Of a stretch of 57,847 bases of DNA, positions 37,480 to 47,297 are shown in pieces. This DNA comes from Betaproteobacteria bacterium (GTDB taxonomy: Bacteria > Pseudomonadota > Gammaproteobacteria > Burkholderiales > SG8-39), in contig SCTY01000035.1 in the NCBI GenBank assembly GCA_004297625.1, positions 1-57,847 on the forward strand, in the 5' to 3' direction. The stretch's first letter is position 1, and the number at the start of each line of letters is the position of its first letter. Both the position numbers and the translations under genes were made by a program. Below the pieces are notes generated by a model that saw only the letters and a program-made list of their open reading frames with translations, searched no databases and was not told the DNA's origin.

Positions 37480-38430
37480 TCAGGCTCCGATTGCGCGCGC
37501 GGCGGCGACGATCTTCTCCGGCTGCGGCAGCGCCGCCTCTTCGAGGTGCCGCGCGTACGGCATCGGCACCTCCTCGCTGCAGACGCGCGCAACCGGCGCG
37601 TCGAGGTCGTAGAACCCCTGCTCCATGATGCGGGCGGCCACCTCCGCCGCGAGGCTCACGCTTCTCCAGCTTTCGTCGATCACCACGGCGCGGCGCGTCT
37701 TGCGGACCGACTCGAGAATGGTTTGCGTGTCGAGCGGCCGCAGCACGCGCAAGTCGACCACCTCGCCGTCGAGCTCCTCGGCCGCTTTCAGCGCCTTCGG
37801 CAGGCTGGCGCCGTAGGTGATCAGCGTGACTTTCCTGCCCGGGCGGCGCACGCGCGCTTTCGCGATATCGACTTTTCCCGCTGAAAGCTCGCCCTTCGTT
37901 TCGAAGAGCGCGGGATACTCGAAGACGATGACCGGGTCCGGTTCGGCGAGCGCGGCGCCGAGCATGCCGTGCGCATCGTCGATCGTCGCGGCGGCGACGA
38001 CCTTGATCCCGGGGATCGCGGCGTACCAGCTCTCGAAGCTGTGCGAGTGCTGGGCCGCGAGCTGGCGTCCCGCGCCGCTCGAAGTGCGGATGACGAGGGG
38101 CACCGACACCTGCCCGCCCGACATGTGGCGCAGCAGCGCCGCGTTGTTCACGATCTGGTCGAGCGCGAGCAGGCTGAAATTGACCGTCATCACCTCGACG
38201 ATCGGCCGCATTCCGCCGAGCGCCGCGCCGACCCCGGCGCCGACGAAGGCAAGCTCCGAGAGCGGCGTGTCGCGCACGCGCTCGGGCCCGAACTCCTCGA
38301 GCATTCCCTTGCTCACGGCGTAGGTGCCGCCGTACTTGCCGACGTCCTCGCCCATCAGGAACACGCGCTCGTCGGCGGCGAGGGCTTCGCGCAGCCCCAG
38401 CCGCAGCGCTTCGCGGTAGGTGACGGTCAT
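37480..38430 (-). CDS. 2-oxo-acid dehydrogenase E1 component, beta subunit
   Basis: A 316-aa transketolase-like subunit. It has [28 protein letters not shown] in order at the N-terminus, an [21 protein letters not shown] segment and the C-terminal [15 protein letters not shown] domain. It pairs with the alpha subunit upstream to decarboxylate a 2-oxo acid with thiamine diphosphate. The substrate (pyruvate, acetoin or branched chain) is not resolved by motif. A long palindromic repeat separates it from the E1 alpha gene. Confidence 0.92.
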   Translation of the reverse strand: MTVTYREALRLGLREALAADERVFLMGEDVGKYGGTYAVSKGMLEEFGPERVRDTPLSELAFVGAGVGAALGGMRPIVEVMTVNFSLLALDQIVNNAALLRHMSGGQVSVPLVIRTSSGAGRQLAAQHSHSFESWYAAIPGIKVVAAATIDDAHGMLGAALAEPDPVIVFEYPALFETKGELSAGKVDIAKARVRRPGRKVTLITYGASLPKALKAAEELDGEVVDLRVLRPLDTQTILESVRKTRRAVVIDESWRSVSLAAEVAARIMEQGFYDLDAPVARVCSEEVPMPYARHLEEAALPQPEKIVAAARAIGA

Positions 38431-38448
38431 GGACGCGCCCCCTGCGCC

Positions 38449-38536
38449 GCCCCCCTGTCAAGGGGGGAAGCGAGCGCGCTTTTCGCGAGCGGGGGGTTTG
38501 CTTTTCGCGAAAACCAACCCCCCGTGACGGGGGGGC
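38449..38536. repeat. CCCCCCTGTCAAGGGGGG-type palindromic repeat
   Basis: CCCCCCTGTCAAGGGGGG is followed by a GCGAGCG-rich segment, GCGGGGGGTTTGCTTTTCGC and its near-complement, then a closing CCCCCCGTGACGGGGGGG. The whole unit can form a long cruciform between the E1 alpha and E1 beta genes. A close relative lies at 39538. Confidence 0.85.
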
Positions 38537-38551
38537 AATCAAAAAGCCGGC

Positions 38552-39523
38552 TCATGTCGTGTAGACGTCCCGCGTCAGATCCTCCACCGGCTCCCAGGTG
38601 CCGGCCTCGGCAAGCGCGGCCGCCTCGTCGACCTCGCGCATGACGCGCGCATCGATATCGAGGAATTGCGCCTCGGAGAGATGATCCTGGGCTTTGAGGC
38701 GCGCGCTGAACGTATGGATCGGGCCGCGCTTCTTCCATTCCTCGATTTCCTTCTTGTCGCGGTAGAGGTCCGGGTCGAACATCGAATGCGCGCGGAAGCG
38801 GTAAGTCTGGAACTCGACGAACATCGGCCCGGCGCCGGAGCGCACGTGGGCGCACGCCTTTGTGGCGGCATCGTGGGTCGCCACCACGTCCATGCCGTCG
38901 ACTTTCAGCGTCGCCATGCCGAACGCGGCCGCCTTGATGCAAAGGTCGGTTTGCGACTCCGAGCGCGCGAGCGCCGTGCCCATCGCGTAGAGGTTGTTCT
39001 CGCAGAAGAACGCCACGGGCAGCTTCCAGAGCTGGGCCAGGTTCATCGACTCGTGGAACGCACCCTCAGCGACCGCGCCCTCGCCGAAGAAGCACACGGT
39101 GACCCGGGATTCTTTTTTCAATAAAGAAGCGAGAGCCAAACCGGTCGCGAGGGGCAAGCCGCCTGCCACGATCGCGTTGCCGCCGTAGAAGCGCCGCGCC
39201 GCGTCGAAAAGGTGCATCGAGCCGCCGCGGCCGCGCGAGCAGCCTTCGCGCTTGCCGTACATCTCGGCCATGATCGCGCCCATCGGCACGCCGCGCAGCA
39301 GCGCATGGCCGTGCTCGCGGTAGGTCGCGACCACGTTGTCCCCGGCAGCGATCGCAGGCATGCATCCGGCGGCCACTGCCTCCTCGCCGATATAGAGATG
39401 CAGGAAGCCGCGGATCTTGCCGGCGCCGTAGAGCTCGGCCGCCTTTTCCTCGAGCCGCCGGATGCGCAGCATGTCGGTCAGGAGCGCGATCGACTTCTCG
39501 CGCGGATAGGGCACGGCGCTCAT
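38552..39523 (-). CDS. 2-oxo-acid dehydrogenase E1 component, alpha subunit
   Basis: A 323-aa thiamine-diphosphate subunit. The TPP/metal motif is [18 protein letters not shown], then CENN (G-E-G-A to N-N, about residues 165-195). [22 protein letters not shown] and [11 protein letters not shown] are the standard E1 alpha blocks. It forms a heterotetramer with the beta subunit. Long palindromic repeats border it on both sides, so although all genes share one direction, transcription may be modulated here. Confidence 0.92.
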   Translation of the reverse strand: MSAVPYPREKSIALLTDMLRIRRLEEKAAELYGAGKIRGFLHLYIGEEAVAAGCMPAIAAGDNVVATYREHGHALLRGVPMGAIMAEMYGKREGCSRGRGGSMHLFDAARRFYGGNAIVAGGLPLATGLALASLLKKESRVTVCFFGEGAVAEGAFHESMNLAQLWKLPVAFFCENNLYAMGTALARSESQTDLCIKAAAFGMATLKVDGMDVVATHDAATKACAHVRSGAGPMFVEFQTYRFRAHSMFDPDLYRDKKEIEEWKKRGPIHTFSARLKAQDHLSEAQFLDIDARVMREVDEAAALAEAGTWEPVEDLTRDVYTT

Positions 39524-39537
39524 CGGCCAGGCTCCGC

Positions 39538-39644
39538 CGCCCCCCTGTTAAGGGGGGAGCGAGTGAAACGAGCGGGGGGTTTGCTTTTCGCAAAAAACCA
39601 ACCCCCCGCTCGCCTGCGGCTCGCTCCCCCCTTAACAGGGGGGC
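39538..39644. repeat. long CCCCCCTGTTAAGGGGGG-type inverted repeat
   Basis: A unit of about 107 bp with nearly perfect symmetry. The left half runs CCCCCCTGTTAAGGGGGG, AGCGAG, CGAGCGGGGGGTT and GCTTTTCGC. The right half mirrors it with AACCCCCCGCTCG, CTCGCT and CCCCCCTTAACAGGGGGG. It fills the space between the acetyl-CoA synthetase and E1 alpha genes and resembles the shorter unit at 38449. It looks like a non-autonomous mobile element rather than a simple terminator. Confidence 0.88.
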
Positions 39645-39656
39645 ACGCAAGCTGTG

Positions 39657-41357
39657 TCATGCAGCCTCCTCGAGAGTGGAGGTGTCGCCCTCGGGCAGCC
39701 CGAGCTCGCGCGCCTTCAGCAGCCGGCGCATGATCTTGCCGCTGCGCGTGCGCGGCAGGCCCGGCGCGAAGGCGATTTCCTTGGGCGCCACCGCGGCGCC
39801 GAGGCGCTTCCTCGCGTGCGCGAGGATTTCGCTCCTCAAGGCCTCGTTTTCTTCGAACCCTTTTTTCAGCGAGACGAAGGCCTTCACCACCTCGCCCACC
39901 ACCGGGTCGGGCTTGCCGATCACGCCGGCCTCGGCGACCGCCGGGTGCTCCATCAGCGCGCTCTCGACCTCGAACGGGCCGATCAGGTGGCCGGCCGACT
40001 TGATGACGTCGTCGGCGCGCCCGACGAACCAGAAATAGCCGTCGGCGTCGCGCCGCGCGAGATCGCCGGTGAGATACCAGCCGCCGACGAAGCATTTCCT
40101 GTAGCGCTCCTCCTGCCCGAGGTAGGCGCGGAACATCGACGGCCAGCCCGGGCGCAGCGCGAGCTCGCCTTCCACGTTCGGCGCTTCAATGACTGAAACT
40201 CCGTCGCCACCTTTTTCCACGATCGCGGCTTCGACCCCGGGAAGCGGCTTGCCCATCGAGCCGGGCTTGATGTCCATCGCCGGCGTGTTGGCGATCATGA
40301 TTCCGCCGGTTTCGGTCTGCCACCAGTTGTCGTGGATCGGCAGCCCGAGCGCTTCCTTGCCCCACCACACCGCCTCGGGATTGAGCGGCTCGCCGACGCT
40401 CGCGATCAACCTCAGTTTCGGAAGCGGAGGGGGCGTGACGGCGGCCTTCATGAGCATGCGAATGGCCGTGGGGGCGGTGTACCACACGGTCACCTGCTGC
40501 TCGCGCAGGATCCGGTACCAGCGCTCGGCGTCGAACTCCGCCTCGTCCACGATGCTCGTGACGCCGTGGGCGAGCGGCGCGACGATGCCGTACGAGGTGC
40601 CGGTCACCCAGCCGGGGTCCGCGGTGCACCAGAACACATCGTCGGGATGCAGGTCGAGCGCCACGGCGGCCGTCGCGTAGTGCGCTACGAGCGCTCCGTG
40701 CACGTGCAGCGCGCCCTTCGGCATGCCGGTGGTGCCGCTCGTGAAGTGCACGAAGGCGGGATCCTCGGCGGTGGTTCTCTCGATGCGCGGCGTCTCGGCT
40801 GCGGCCGCGATCTGCGCGCGCCCTGCGTCGGTGTCGACGCGCAGGACGTGCCGCAGCGTGGGCATTTCGGCGGTGATTTTCTTCACCTTGCGCTGGTAGA
40901 GCGACTCGGTGGTCACGAGCACCTTGCCGCCGCCGAGATTGACGCGCGTCTTCAGCGGCTCGGGGCCGAACGCCGAAAAAAGCGGCGATGCCACCGCGCC
41001 GAGCTTCAGCGCGCCGAGCACCGCCGCGTAGAGCTCCGGGATGCGTCCGCAGAGAACGAACACCACGTCGCCCTTCGCGATTCCGAGGCCGCGCAGCAGG
41101 CTGGCGAAGCGGTTGGAAAGCGCGGAGAGCTCGGCATAGGTGATCACGCGGTCCGCGCCCGCCGCTGCAAGCCAGCGGATCGCCGGATAGGCGGCGCGCG
41201 CGCCGGCAGCGTGGCGGTCCACCGCTTCGTACGCGATGTTGAAGCCGCCGCCCGGCAAGCCGGAAAGCGCGCGCCGTGCCGCCTCCCAGCCGAGCGCCGG
41301 ATTCGGCGGCACGCGCAGATCGTGCGGCGTTTTGGCGATGACGGGAGGGCGCAGCAC
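39657..41357 (-). CDS. acetyl-CoA synthetase-like AMP-forming acyl-CoA ligase (AcsA type)
   Basis: A 566-aa ANL-superfamily ligase. [16 protein letters not shown] (about residue 205) is the P-loop-like motif, [12 protein letters not shown] (about 335) binds AMP and the acyl pocket, [14 protein letters not shown] is the hinge region, and [12 protein letters not shown] carries the catalytic lysine that protein acetyltransferases modify. The length fits AcsA of Gram-positives rather than 650-aa Acs. It activates acetate or propionate to the CoA ester. The GTG start lies 40.5 bp from an FNR site shared with the divergent GNAT gene. Confidence 0.88.
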   Translation of the reverse strand: MLRPPVIAKTPHDLRVPPNPALGWEAARRALSGLPGGGFNIAYEAVDRHAAGARAAYPAIRWLAAAGADRVITYAELSALSNRFASLLRGLGIAKGDVVFVLCGRIPELYAAVLGALKLGAVASPLFSAFGPEPLKTRVNLGGGKVLVTTESLYQRKVKKITAEMPTLRHVLRVDTDAGRAQIAAAAETPRIERTTAEDPAFVHFTSGTTGMPKGALHVHGALVAHYATAAVALDLHPDDVFWCTADPGWVTGTSYGIVAPLAHGVTSIVDEAEFDAERWYRILREQQVTVWYTAPTAIRMLMKAAVTPPPLPKLRLIASVGEPLNPEAVWWGKEALGLPIHDNWWQTETGGIMIANTPAMDIKPGSMGKPLPGVEAAIVEKGGDGVSVIEAPNVEGELALRPGWPSMFRAYLGQEERYRKCFVGGWYLTGDLARRDADGYFWFVGRADDVIKSAGHLIGPFEVESALMEHPAVAEAGVIGKPDPVVGEVVKAFVSLKKGFEENEALRSEILAHARKRLGAAVAPKEIAFAPGLPRTRSGKIMRRLLKARELGLPEGDTSTLEEAA

Positions 41358-41390
41358 GAGAACATGGTGAACCGCGCGGCAAACGCCCTA

Positions 41391-41404
41391 TTGACCTGTG
41401 TCAA
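41391..41404. promoter_or_regulatory. FNR-type site between the acsA-like and GNAT genes
   Basis: TTGACctgtGTCAA is a perfect 5-4-5 palindrome. Its centre is 40.5 bp from the acetyl-CoA synthetase GTG on the left and 39.5 bp from the GNAT ATG on the right. GACAAT lies 5 bp before the GNAT ATG; CACCAT is the leftward -10 candidate. One FNR dimer could drive both genes, each with little or no leader. Confidence 0.72.
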
Positions 41405-41436
41405 CCGGCGCGTGCCCCCGCTTCCGACAATGAGGC

Positions 41437-41963
41437 ATGGGCGATTTCACGGCGGCACATCTCGGCGAGCGGCGCACGCTGGCCGACGGCCGCCAGGTCA
41501 CGATCCGGCCGATCCAGCCCGAGGACGAAGCGGCCGAGCGCAGGTTCTTCGCCCGGCTGTCCGCGGAAACGCGGCGCCTGCGCTTCATGAAGTTCGTGCG
41601 CGCGCTGAACGAGCAGCTCGTCCACACCTTCACGCGCGTCGACTACGACCGCTACATGGCATTCGTCTGCGAGGCGACCGTCGGCGGCGCGCAGGAAATC
41701 GTGGGCGAGGCGCGCTATGCGGCCGAGGCGGACGGAGAGAGCTGCGAGTTCAGCATCGTGATCGCCGACGAGTGGCACAAAAGCGGCATAGGCGGGCTGC
41801 TGATGAACGCGCTCATGCGCTACGCCAAGGCGAGCGGCTTCAAGACCATGGAAGGGATGGTCCTGAGGGACAATCGCCCCATGGTGAAATTCGTGCGCGC
41901 GCTCGGCTTCGAGATCGCGCCGCTCCCCCAGGAGCCGACGCTCGTGCGGGTAGTGAGACGACT

Positions 41964-41967
<4 letters not shown>
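41437..41967 (+). CDS. GNAT-family acetyltransferase (Pat-like domain)
   Basis: A 176-aa Gcn5-type acetyltransferase. [22 protein letters not shown] and [10 protein letters not shown] in order resemble the GNAT domain at the C-terminus of Pat/YfiQ protein lysine acetyltransferases. The acetyl-CoA loop is [16 protein letters not shown] (about residue 110). Pat enzymes inactivate acetyl-CoA synthetase by acetylating its catalytic lysine. Divergence from an acsA-like gene across one FNR site makes that target plausible here, but it is inference. The stop overlaps the presumed CTG start of the ABC ATPase. Confidence 0.85.
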
Positions 41968-42674
<707 letters not shown>

Positions 42675-42682
42675 AAACAACT

Positions 42683-42739
42683 AATCAGGGACAGACCACG
42701 TTTTCCACGGCTGAAGAAAAACGTGGTCTGTCCCTGATT
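42683..42739. repeat. GGGACAGACC-family palindromic repeat (copy 5) between ABC genes
   Basis: AATCAGGGACAGACCACG begins a 22-bp arm (42683-42704) that pairs with the arm at 42718-42739 across a 13-nt loop. It separates the ATPase and permease genes by about 80 bp in an operon whose other junctions overlap. It may weaken coupling between them. Confidence 0.9.
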
Positions 42740-42753
42740 TCGGGTTTGTTCTC

Positions 42754-45114
42754 ATGAAAGCCTTGGACCGCAAGCTGCTGAGAGACCTGTGGGGCCTGAA
42801 GACGCAGGTGGTGTCGATCGCGCTCGTCATCGCGTGCGGCATCGGCGGCTTCATCGGCTCGCTGTCCACGCACGGTTCGCTCGTCTGGTCGCGCGACAAC
42901 TACTACGACACGGCGCGCTTCCCGCACGTGTTCGCGAACGCGAAGCGCGCTCCGCTGTCGCTCGCCGAGCGCATCCGCGCGATTCCGGGCGTGGTCGAGG
43001 TGGAGACGCGCGTGGTGCGCGACGCGCAGCTTTCGCTCCCGGGCGTGGTGCCGCCGATGATCGCGCGGCTCATCGGCTTCGACTTCGAGCACCCGGCCGG
43101 GATGAACCGGCTCACGCTGAGAAGCGGGCGCTGGCCCGCGCCCGGCGTGCGCGGCGAAGTCGTGGTGAACCAGCGCTTTCTCGAGGCGCGCCACCTCGCC
43201 CTCGGCCAGGGCATGAACGTGCTCCTCAACGGCAAGCTCGAGCGCCTCACGCTCGTCGGCACGGTGCTCACGCCCGAGTACATCTACGCCACGCGCGGCG
43301 GCGGCATGCCCGACGACGAATGGTTCGCGGTGCTGTGGACCGACGCCAAGTCCCTCGCCGCGGCGTTCAACATGGAAGGTGCGTTCAATTCAGTCCTGCT
43401 TCGCCTGGCAAAGAATACTTCTCCCGAAAGAGCGGTCGAGGCGCTCGATGCGATCCTCGAGCCCTATGGCGGCTTCGGCGCGGTCGGGCGCGAAGACCAG
43501 GTGTCGCACAAGATCCTCACGCAGGAGATCAACCAGCAGCGCGTGTTCGGCACGGTGCTGCCGGCGATTTTCCTGCTCGTCGCCGCCTTCATCCTCAACG
43601 TGGTCCTGCACCGCCAGGTGAACGCGCAGCGCGGCGAGATCGCCGCGCTCAAGGCGCTCGGCTACGAGGAGCGCCGGATTGCCGCGCATTACGTGAAGTT
43701 CGCGGCGGTGATCGTCGTGCTCGGCGTGGCGATCGGCATCGGCCTGGGGTGGTGGCTGGGCAACGCGATGACCGGCCTGTACACCGACTTCTTCCATTTC
43801 CCGCAGTTCCACTACCGCCTGGAGCCGTGGCTGGTGCTCACCGGCGCCGGCGCCGCGCTCGCCGCGGCGGTGGGCGGCGCGCTCGCCGCGATCCACGGCG
43901 TGGTGCGGCTCAAGGCCGCCGAAGCGCTGCGGCCGCCGGCCCCGGCCGAATTCCGCCCGCTGCTCCTCGAGCGCCTGGGCTACGTGCACGTGCTCACCTC
44001 GTCGCAGCGCATGATCATGCGCAACCTCGAGAGAAAGCCGATGCGCGCGGCGATCACGGTCGCGGGCATCGCCGGCTCGGTCGCGATCCTCATCGGCGGC
44101 ACGTTCTGGGCCGACGCGATCGAATGGTTCATCGACGTGCAGTTCGGCCACGTGCAGCGCGCCGACGTGAACATTGCCTTCGCCGAGCCGGTATCGCGCA
44201 ACGTGCGGCTGGAGCTCGAGCGGCTGCCCGGGGTGCAGCAGGCCGAGGTGACGCGCGCCATCCCGGTGCGCCTGCGCGCGGGGCACCGCAGCTACCGCAC
44301 GGCGATCACCGGGGTCGCGGACGACGCGGCGCTGATGCGCATTCTCGACGCCGAGCTGAGGGAGTCGAAGCCCGTCCCGGGCGGCGTGCTGCTCACCGCG
44401 CGCCTCGCCGAGCGGCTCGACGTGCGTCCCGGCGATCGGCTCTTCGCCGAGCTGCTCGAAGGCAAGCGCGTCAAGACCGAGGTGCGCGTCACCGGCACGG
44501 TGCGCGAGATGGCCGGCATGAACGCATGGATGCGGCTCGACGAGCTGAACCGCCTCGCGCGCGAAGGCGACGTCGTCTCGTCGGCGGGCCTGCTCGTCGA
44601 GCGCGCGCAGGAGCCCGCGCTCCTCGAAGCGCTCAAGCAGGTGCCCGCCGCCGCGGTGGTGATCGTCAACCGCACGCTGCTCGATACGTTCCGCGCGACG
44701 AGCGCGCGCAACGTGCTGTTCTTCACCGCCATCCTGAGCGCGTTCGCCGCCACCATCGCGGTCGGCGTCGTGTACAACAACGCGCGCATCCAGCTCGCCG
44801 AGCGCGCCTGGGAGCTCGCAAGCCTCAGGGTGCTCGGCTTTACGCGCCGCGAAGTGTCGGTGCTGCTGCTCGGCGAGCTCGCGCTCGAGATCGCGGCTGC
44901 CATCCCGCTCGGCTTTCTCGCCGGCTTCTGGCTCGCCGCGCTGCTCATCGCGCTCATGATCCACGACGTGATGGAATTCCCGCTCGTGATATTCCCGGCC
45001 ACCTATCTCTACGCCGGCGCGATCGTTGCGGCAGCCGGGCTCGTGAGCGCGCTCATCGTGCGCGTGCGCATCGACAGGCTGGACCTCGTCGCCGTGCTGA
45101 AGACCCGCGAATGA
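42754..45114 (+). CDS. ABC transporter permease, FtsX/MacB family
   Basis: A 786-aa permease. After a first membrane helix (VVSIALVIACGIGGFIGSL, about residue 20) a MacB-like periplasmic domain follows. Three helices (about 265-400), a second duplicated half with another helix (ITVAGIAGSVAILIGG) and periplasmic domain, and three C-terminal helices complete it. The two halves make the long, duplicated FtsX form. Such mechanotransmission systems move lipids, peptides or drugs across the envelope. The ATG of the membrane fusion gene overlaps its stop (ATGA). Confidence 0.87.
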   Translation: MKALDRKLLRDLWGLKTQVVSIALVIACGIGGFIGSLSTHGSLVWSRDNYYDTARFPHVFANAKRAPLSLAERIRAIPGVVEVETRVVRDAQLSLPGVVPPMIARLIGFDFEHPAGMNRLTLRSGRWPAPGVRGEVVVNQRFLEARHLALGQGMNVLLNGKLERLTLVGTVLTPEYIYATRGGGMPDDEWFAVLWTDAKSLAAAFNMEGAFNSVLLRLAKNTSPERAVEALDAILEPYGGFGAVGREDQVSHKILTQEINQQRVFGTVLPAIFLLVAAFILNVVLHRQVNAQRGEIAALKALGYEERRIAAHYVKFAAVIVVLGVAIGIGLGWWLGNAMTGLYTDFFHFPQFHYRLEPWLVLTGAGAALAAAVGGALAAIHGVVRLKAAEALRPPAPAEFRPLLLERLGYVHVLTSSQRMIMRNLERKPMRAAITVAGIAGSVAILIGGTFWADAIEWFIDVQFGHVQRADVNIAFAEPVSRNVRLELERLPGVQQAEVTRAIPVRLRAGHRSYRTAITGVADDAALMRILDAELRESKPVPGGVLLTARLAERLDVRPGDRLFAELLEGKRVKTEVRVTGTVREMAGMNAWMRLDELNRLAREGDVVSSAGLLVERAQEPALLEALKQVPAAAVVIVNRTLLDTFRATSARNVLFFTAILSAFAATIAVGVVYNNARIQLAERAWELASLRVLGFTRREVSVLLLGELALEIAAAIPLGFLAGFWLAALLIALMIHDVMEFPLVIFPATYLYAGAIVAAAGLVSALIVRVRIDRLDLVAVLKTRE

Positions 45115-46310
45115 AGACGCGGAACAAGATCGTCCTCGGGGCCGTGATCGCCGTCGTGGCGGCGCTGGTCGTCTGGGCGCTGCAGCCCCGTCCGGTGGCG
45201 GTCGAGACCGCAGAGGCGACGCGGGGCGATTTCGAGCAGACCGTCTCCGACGACGGCAAGACCCGCGTGCGCGAGCGCTACGTCATCGCCGCGCCGCTCG
45301 CCGGGCGCGTCGAGCGCGTGAGCCTGGAGCCGGGCGATGTCGTGAAGCAGGGGCAGACGGTAGCCCTTCTCACGCCCACCGAGCCCGCTTTCCTCGACGC
45401 GCGCACCGCGCGCGAGCTCCAGGCGCGCGTCGGCGCCGCGCAGGCGCAGCTCGCGCGCGCCAAGGCCGAGACCGCGAAGGTGCTTGCCCAGCGCGACCAG
45501 GCGCGCGCCGACTTCGAGCGCCAGGCGCGGCTTTCGAAGGAAGGCTTCGTGTCGCAGACCGCGCGCGAGCAGGCCGAGCTCGCGCTGCGCACGGTCGACA
45601 GAGCGCTCGACGCGGCGCGCTTCGCCGAGGACGCGGCAGGGCACGATTTCGCCCAGGCGAAAGCCGCGCTCGCGCGCTACCGCAGCGGGGAGTCCGGCGC
45701 CAAGTGGGAAGTCACCTCGCCCGTGGGCGGCGCGGTGCTCAAGGTGCTGCAGAAGAGCGAGTCGCCGGTGGCGCTCGGCGCGGCGCTCCTCGAGATCGCC
45801 GACGCGCGCAGCCTGGAGGCGGTGGTCGACGTGCTGTCGCAGGAGGCGGTCGCCATCCGTCCCGGCATGCCCGCGCGCATCGAGCTCGGCCAGGGCGTGC
45901 CGCCGCTCGCGGCGCGCGTGCGCCTCGTCGAGCCGGCCGCGTTCACCAAGATCTCCGCGCTCGGCGTCGAGGAGCAGCGCGTCAACGTGATCCTCGATTT
46001 CGCCGAAGGGCTCGAGCGCGTGCAGACGATCGGCGACGGCTTCCGCGTCGATGCGCACATCGTCGTCTACCAGGCGCAGGACGTCGTCAAGGCGCCGGTC
46101 GCGGCGCTCTGGCGCGATGCAGACGGCTGGGCGGTATTCGTCGCGGAAGACGGCCGCGCGCGCAAGCGCTCGGTCAGGGCGCCGCGGCGCAACGGCGTCG
46201 AGGCGCTGATCGAGGACGGCCTGCGGCCCGGCGAGCGGGTGGTGGTCTACCCTTCCGACGCGCTGCGCGACGGCTCGAAGCTCGAGGAAGCGCGCAAGGG
46301 AGCGCGCTGA
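45111..46310 (+). CDS. HlyD/RND-type periplasmic adaptor (membrane fusion protein)
   Basis: A 399-aa adaptor with an N-terminal membrane anchor (IVLGAVIAVVAALVVWAL), a biotinyl-lipoyl-like strand (VIAAPLAGRVERVSLEPGDVVKQGQ), a long alpha-helical hairpin rich in alanine, arginine and glutamate (about residues 100-190) and beta-barrel domains (VVKAPVAALWR; LRPGERVVVYP). It would link the ABC permease to an outer-membrane channel, which is not encoded nearby. It is the end of the operon. Confidence 0.88.
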   Translation: MKTRNKIVLGAVIAVVAALVVWALQPRPVAVETAEATRGDFEQTVSDDGKTRVRERYVIAAPLAGRVERVSLEPGDVVKQGQTVALLTPTEPAFLDARTARELQARVGAAQAQLARAKAETAKVLAQRDQARADFERQARLSKEGFVSQTAREQAELALRTVDRALDAARFAEDAAGHDFAQAKAALARYRSGESGAKWEVTSPVGGAVLKVLQKSESPVALGAALLEIADARSLEAVVDVLSQEAVAIRPGMPARIELGQGVPPLAARVRLVEPAAFTKISALGVEEQRVNVILDFAEGLERVQTIGDGFRVDAHIVVYQAQDVVKAPVAALWRDADGWAVFVAEDGRARKRSVRAPRRNGVEALIEDGLRPGERVVVYPSDALRDGSKLEEARKGAR

Positions 46311-46323
46311 GCGCGCCGCCGCC

Positions 46324-46818
46324 TTACCGCCGCCACGACACGCGCAGCAGGGTCTCCTCCTTGTTGTAGCGGTACTGCAGCGTGCCCTTGAAAGCACCGT
46401 GCAGCGCGTCACCGATGCGCCGCGCGAGATGCGCGTCGGTGGTGCTGACCATCAGCCCCTCGCGGTCCGCCTCCACGGCAATGATCCGTTGCATCGGATG
46501 CTCGCGCTTCTCGGCGGCCTCGACGCGCCGGACGCGCTTGAGCACTTCGTCGCGGTGGGCGTCGAAGAACTCGCCCTTCAGCCGCACGAGGCCGGCCGGC
46601 AGGCGCTCACGGATGCGCCGGCACGCCGGGCACAGCGCCGCATGGGCCTTCCCGGGCGCGGCTCCCCAGGCCCAGCGGCCGCGGTGGTACACCGCGCCGC
46701 ATTCGGGGCACACGCTCGGCTCGGGCAGCTTCTCCTCCGCCTTGTACGCGTCGTGGCCCAAGCCCTGCAGCAGCTGCTCACGCCGCACCCCGCGAAAACC
46801 GCCGCGTTCGCGTTTCAT
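46324..46818 (-). CDS. zinc-ribbon protein of the BCAM0308 type
   Basis: A 164-aa protein with two cysteine pairs, CPECG (about residue 37) and CPACR (about 63), forming a probable zinc ribbon. A basic, helical middle (RRVEAAEKREHPMQRI) and a C-terminal VSTTDAHLARRIGDALHGAFKG domain reminiscent of archaeal NMD3-like proteins follow. The biochemical role is unknown. It is divergent from the TraR/DksA gene; the FNR site there is 63.5 bp from its start, so it could also respond to oxygen. Confidence 0.65.
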   Translation of the reverse strand: MKRERGGFRGVRREQLLQGLGHDAYKAEEKLPEPSVCPECGAVYHRGRWAWGAAPGKAHAALCPACRRIRERLPAGLVRLKGEFFDAHRDEVLKRVRRVEAAEKREHPMQRIIAVEADREGLMVSTTDAHLARRIGDALHGAFKGTLQYRYNKEETLLRVSWRR

Positions 46819-46874
46819 GATGTCCTCTGCACAAGTGTCACGCCTCCACGCTAAAGGGAGCGCGGCCCGGAGTG

Positions 46875-46888
46875 TTGACTTCGATCAA
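46875..46888 (+). promoter_or_regulatory. FNR-type site for the TraR/DksA gene
   Basis: TTGACttcgATCAA matches the FNR consensus at 9 of 10 positions. Its centre is 41.5 bp from the ATG at 46923, and TAGGCT (46910-46915) ends 7 bp before that ATG. No ribosome-binding site lies between, so a leaderless transcript is expected. Confidence 0.78.
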
Positions 46889-46922
46889 GGGTCGGTCCCG
46901 AAACCCCACTAGGCTTGAGCAC

Positions 46923-47297
46923 ATGCCCCTGGACCAAAGCCAGATTGCGGAGCTGAGCGCGGCCATCGAGGCGCGCTACCGCGCGCTGCTCGAAGAGATC
47001 ATCGGGGAAGTGGCGCGCTCGCGCGACGAGCAGTACGGCGAGGTCGCGGGCGCCACGCACGATAGCGGCGAAGAGGCGATCGCCGACCTCATCGCCGACC
47101 TCGACCATGCCGAGGTCACGCGCGACCTCGGCGAGCTGCGCGAGCTGGAGGCCGCGCGCCGGCGCATCGCCGACGGCCATTACGGCCTTTGCGTCGATTG
47201 CGGCGCCGACATTCCGCTCGAGCGCCTGCGCGCCCAGCCGGGCGCGGCGCGCTGCATCGCCTGCCAGAGCCGGCACGAGAAGACCTACAAGACGTAG
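46923..47297 (+). CDS. TraR/DksA-family zinc-finger regulator
   Basis: A 124-aa protein with an N-terminal coiled coil (about residues 5-75, IEARYRALLEEIIGEVARSR and DLGELRELEAARRR) and a C4 zinc finger (CVDCG and CIACQ, about 97-118). Acidic residues lie at the coiled-coil tip region (HDSGEEAIADLIADLDHAE). It is of the size of short DksA-like proteins that bind the RNA polymerase secondary channel and shift transcription in stress. It overlaps the convergent GGDEF gene by 13 bp. The start was chosen from the FNR promoter spacing; the longer frame upstream is rejected. Confidence 0.85.
   Translation: MPLDQSQIAELSAAIEARYRALLEEIIGEVARSRDEQYGEVAGATHDSGEEAIADLIADLDHAEVTRDLGELRELEAARRRIADGHYGLCVDCGADIPLERLRAQPGAARCIACQSRHEKTYKT

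Noticed and set aside
38449..39644. Repeats around E1 alpha as a CRISPR array
   Set aside because: Only two units, each internally palindromic and of different length, with a gene between; no spacer periodicity.
42789..46310. A 1173-codon frame over the FtsX permease
   Set aside because: Only its last 399 codons (the membrane fusion protein from 45111) look like a protein; the upstream part is a frame shadow of the permease.
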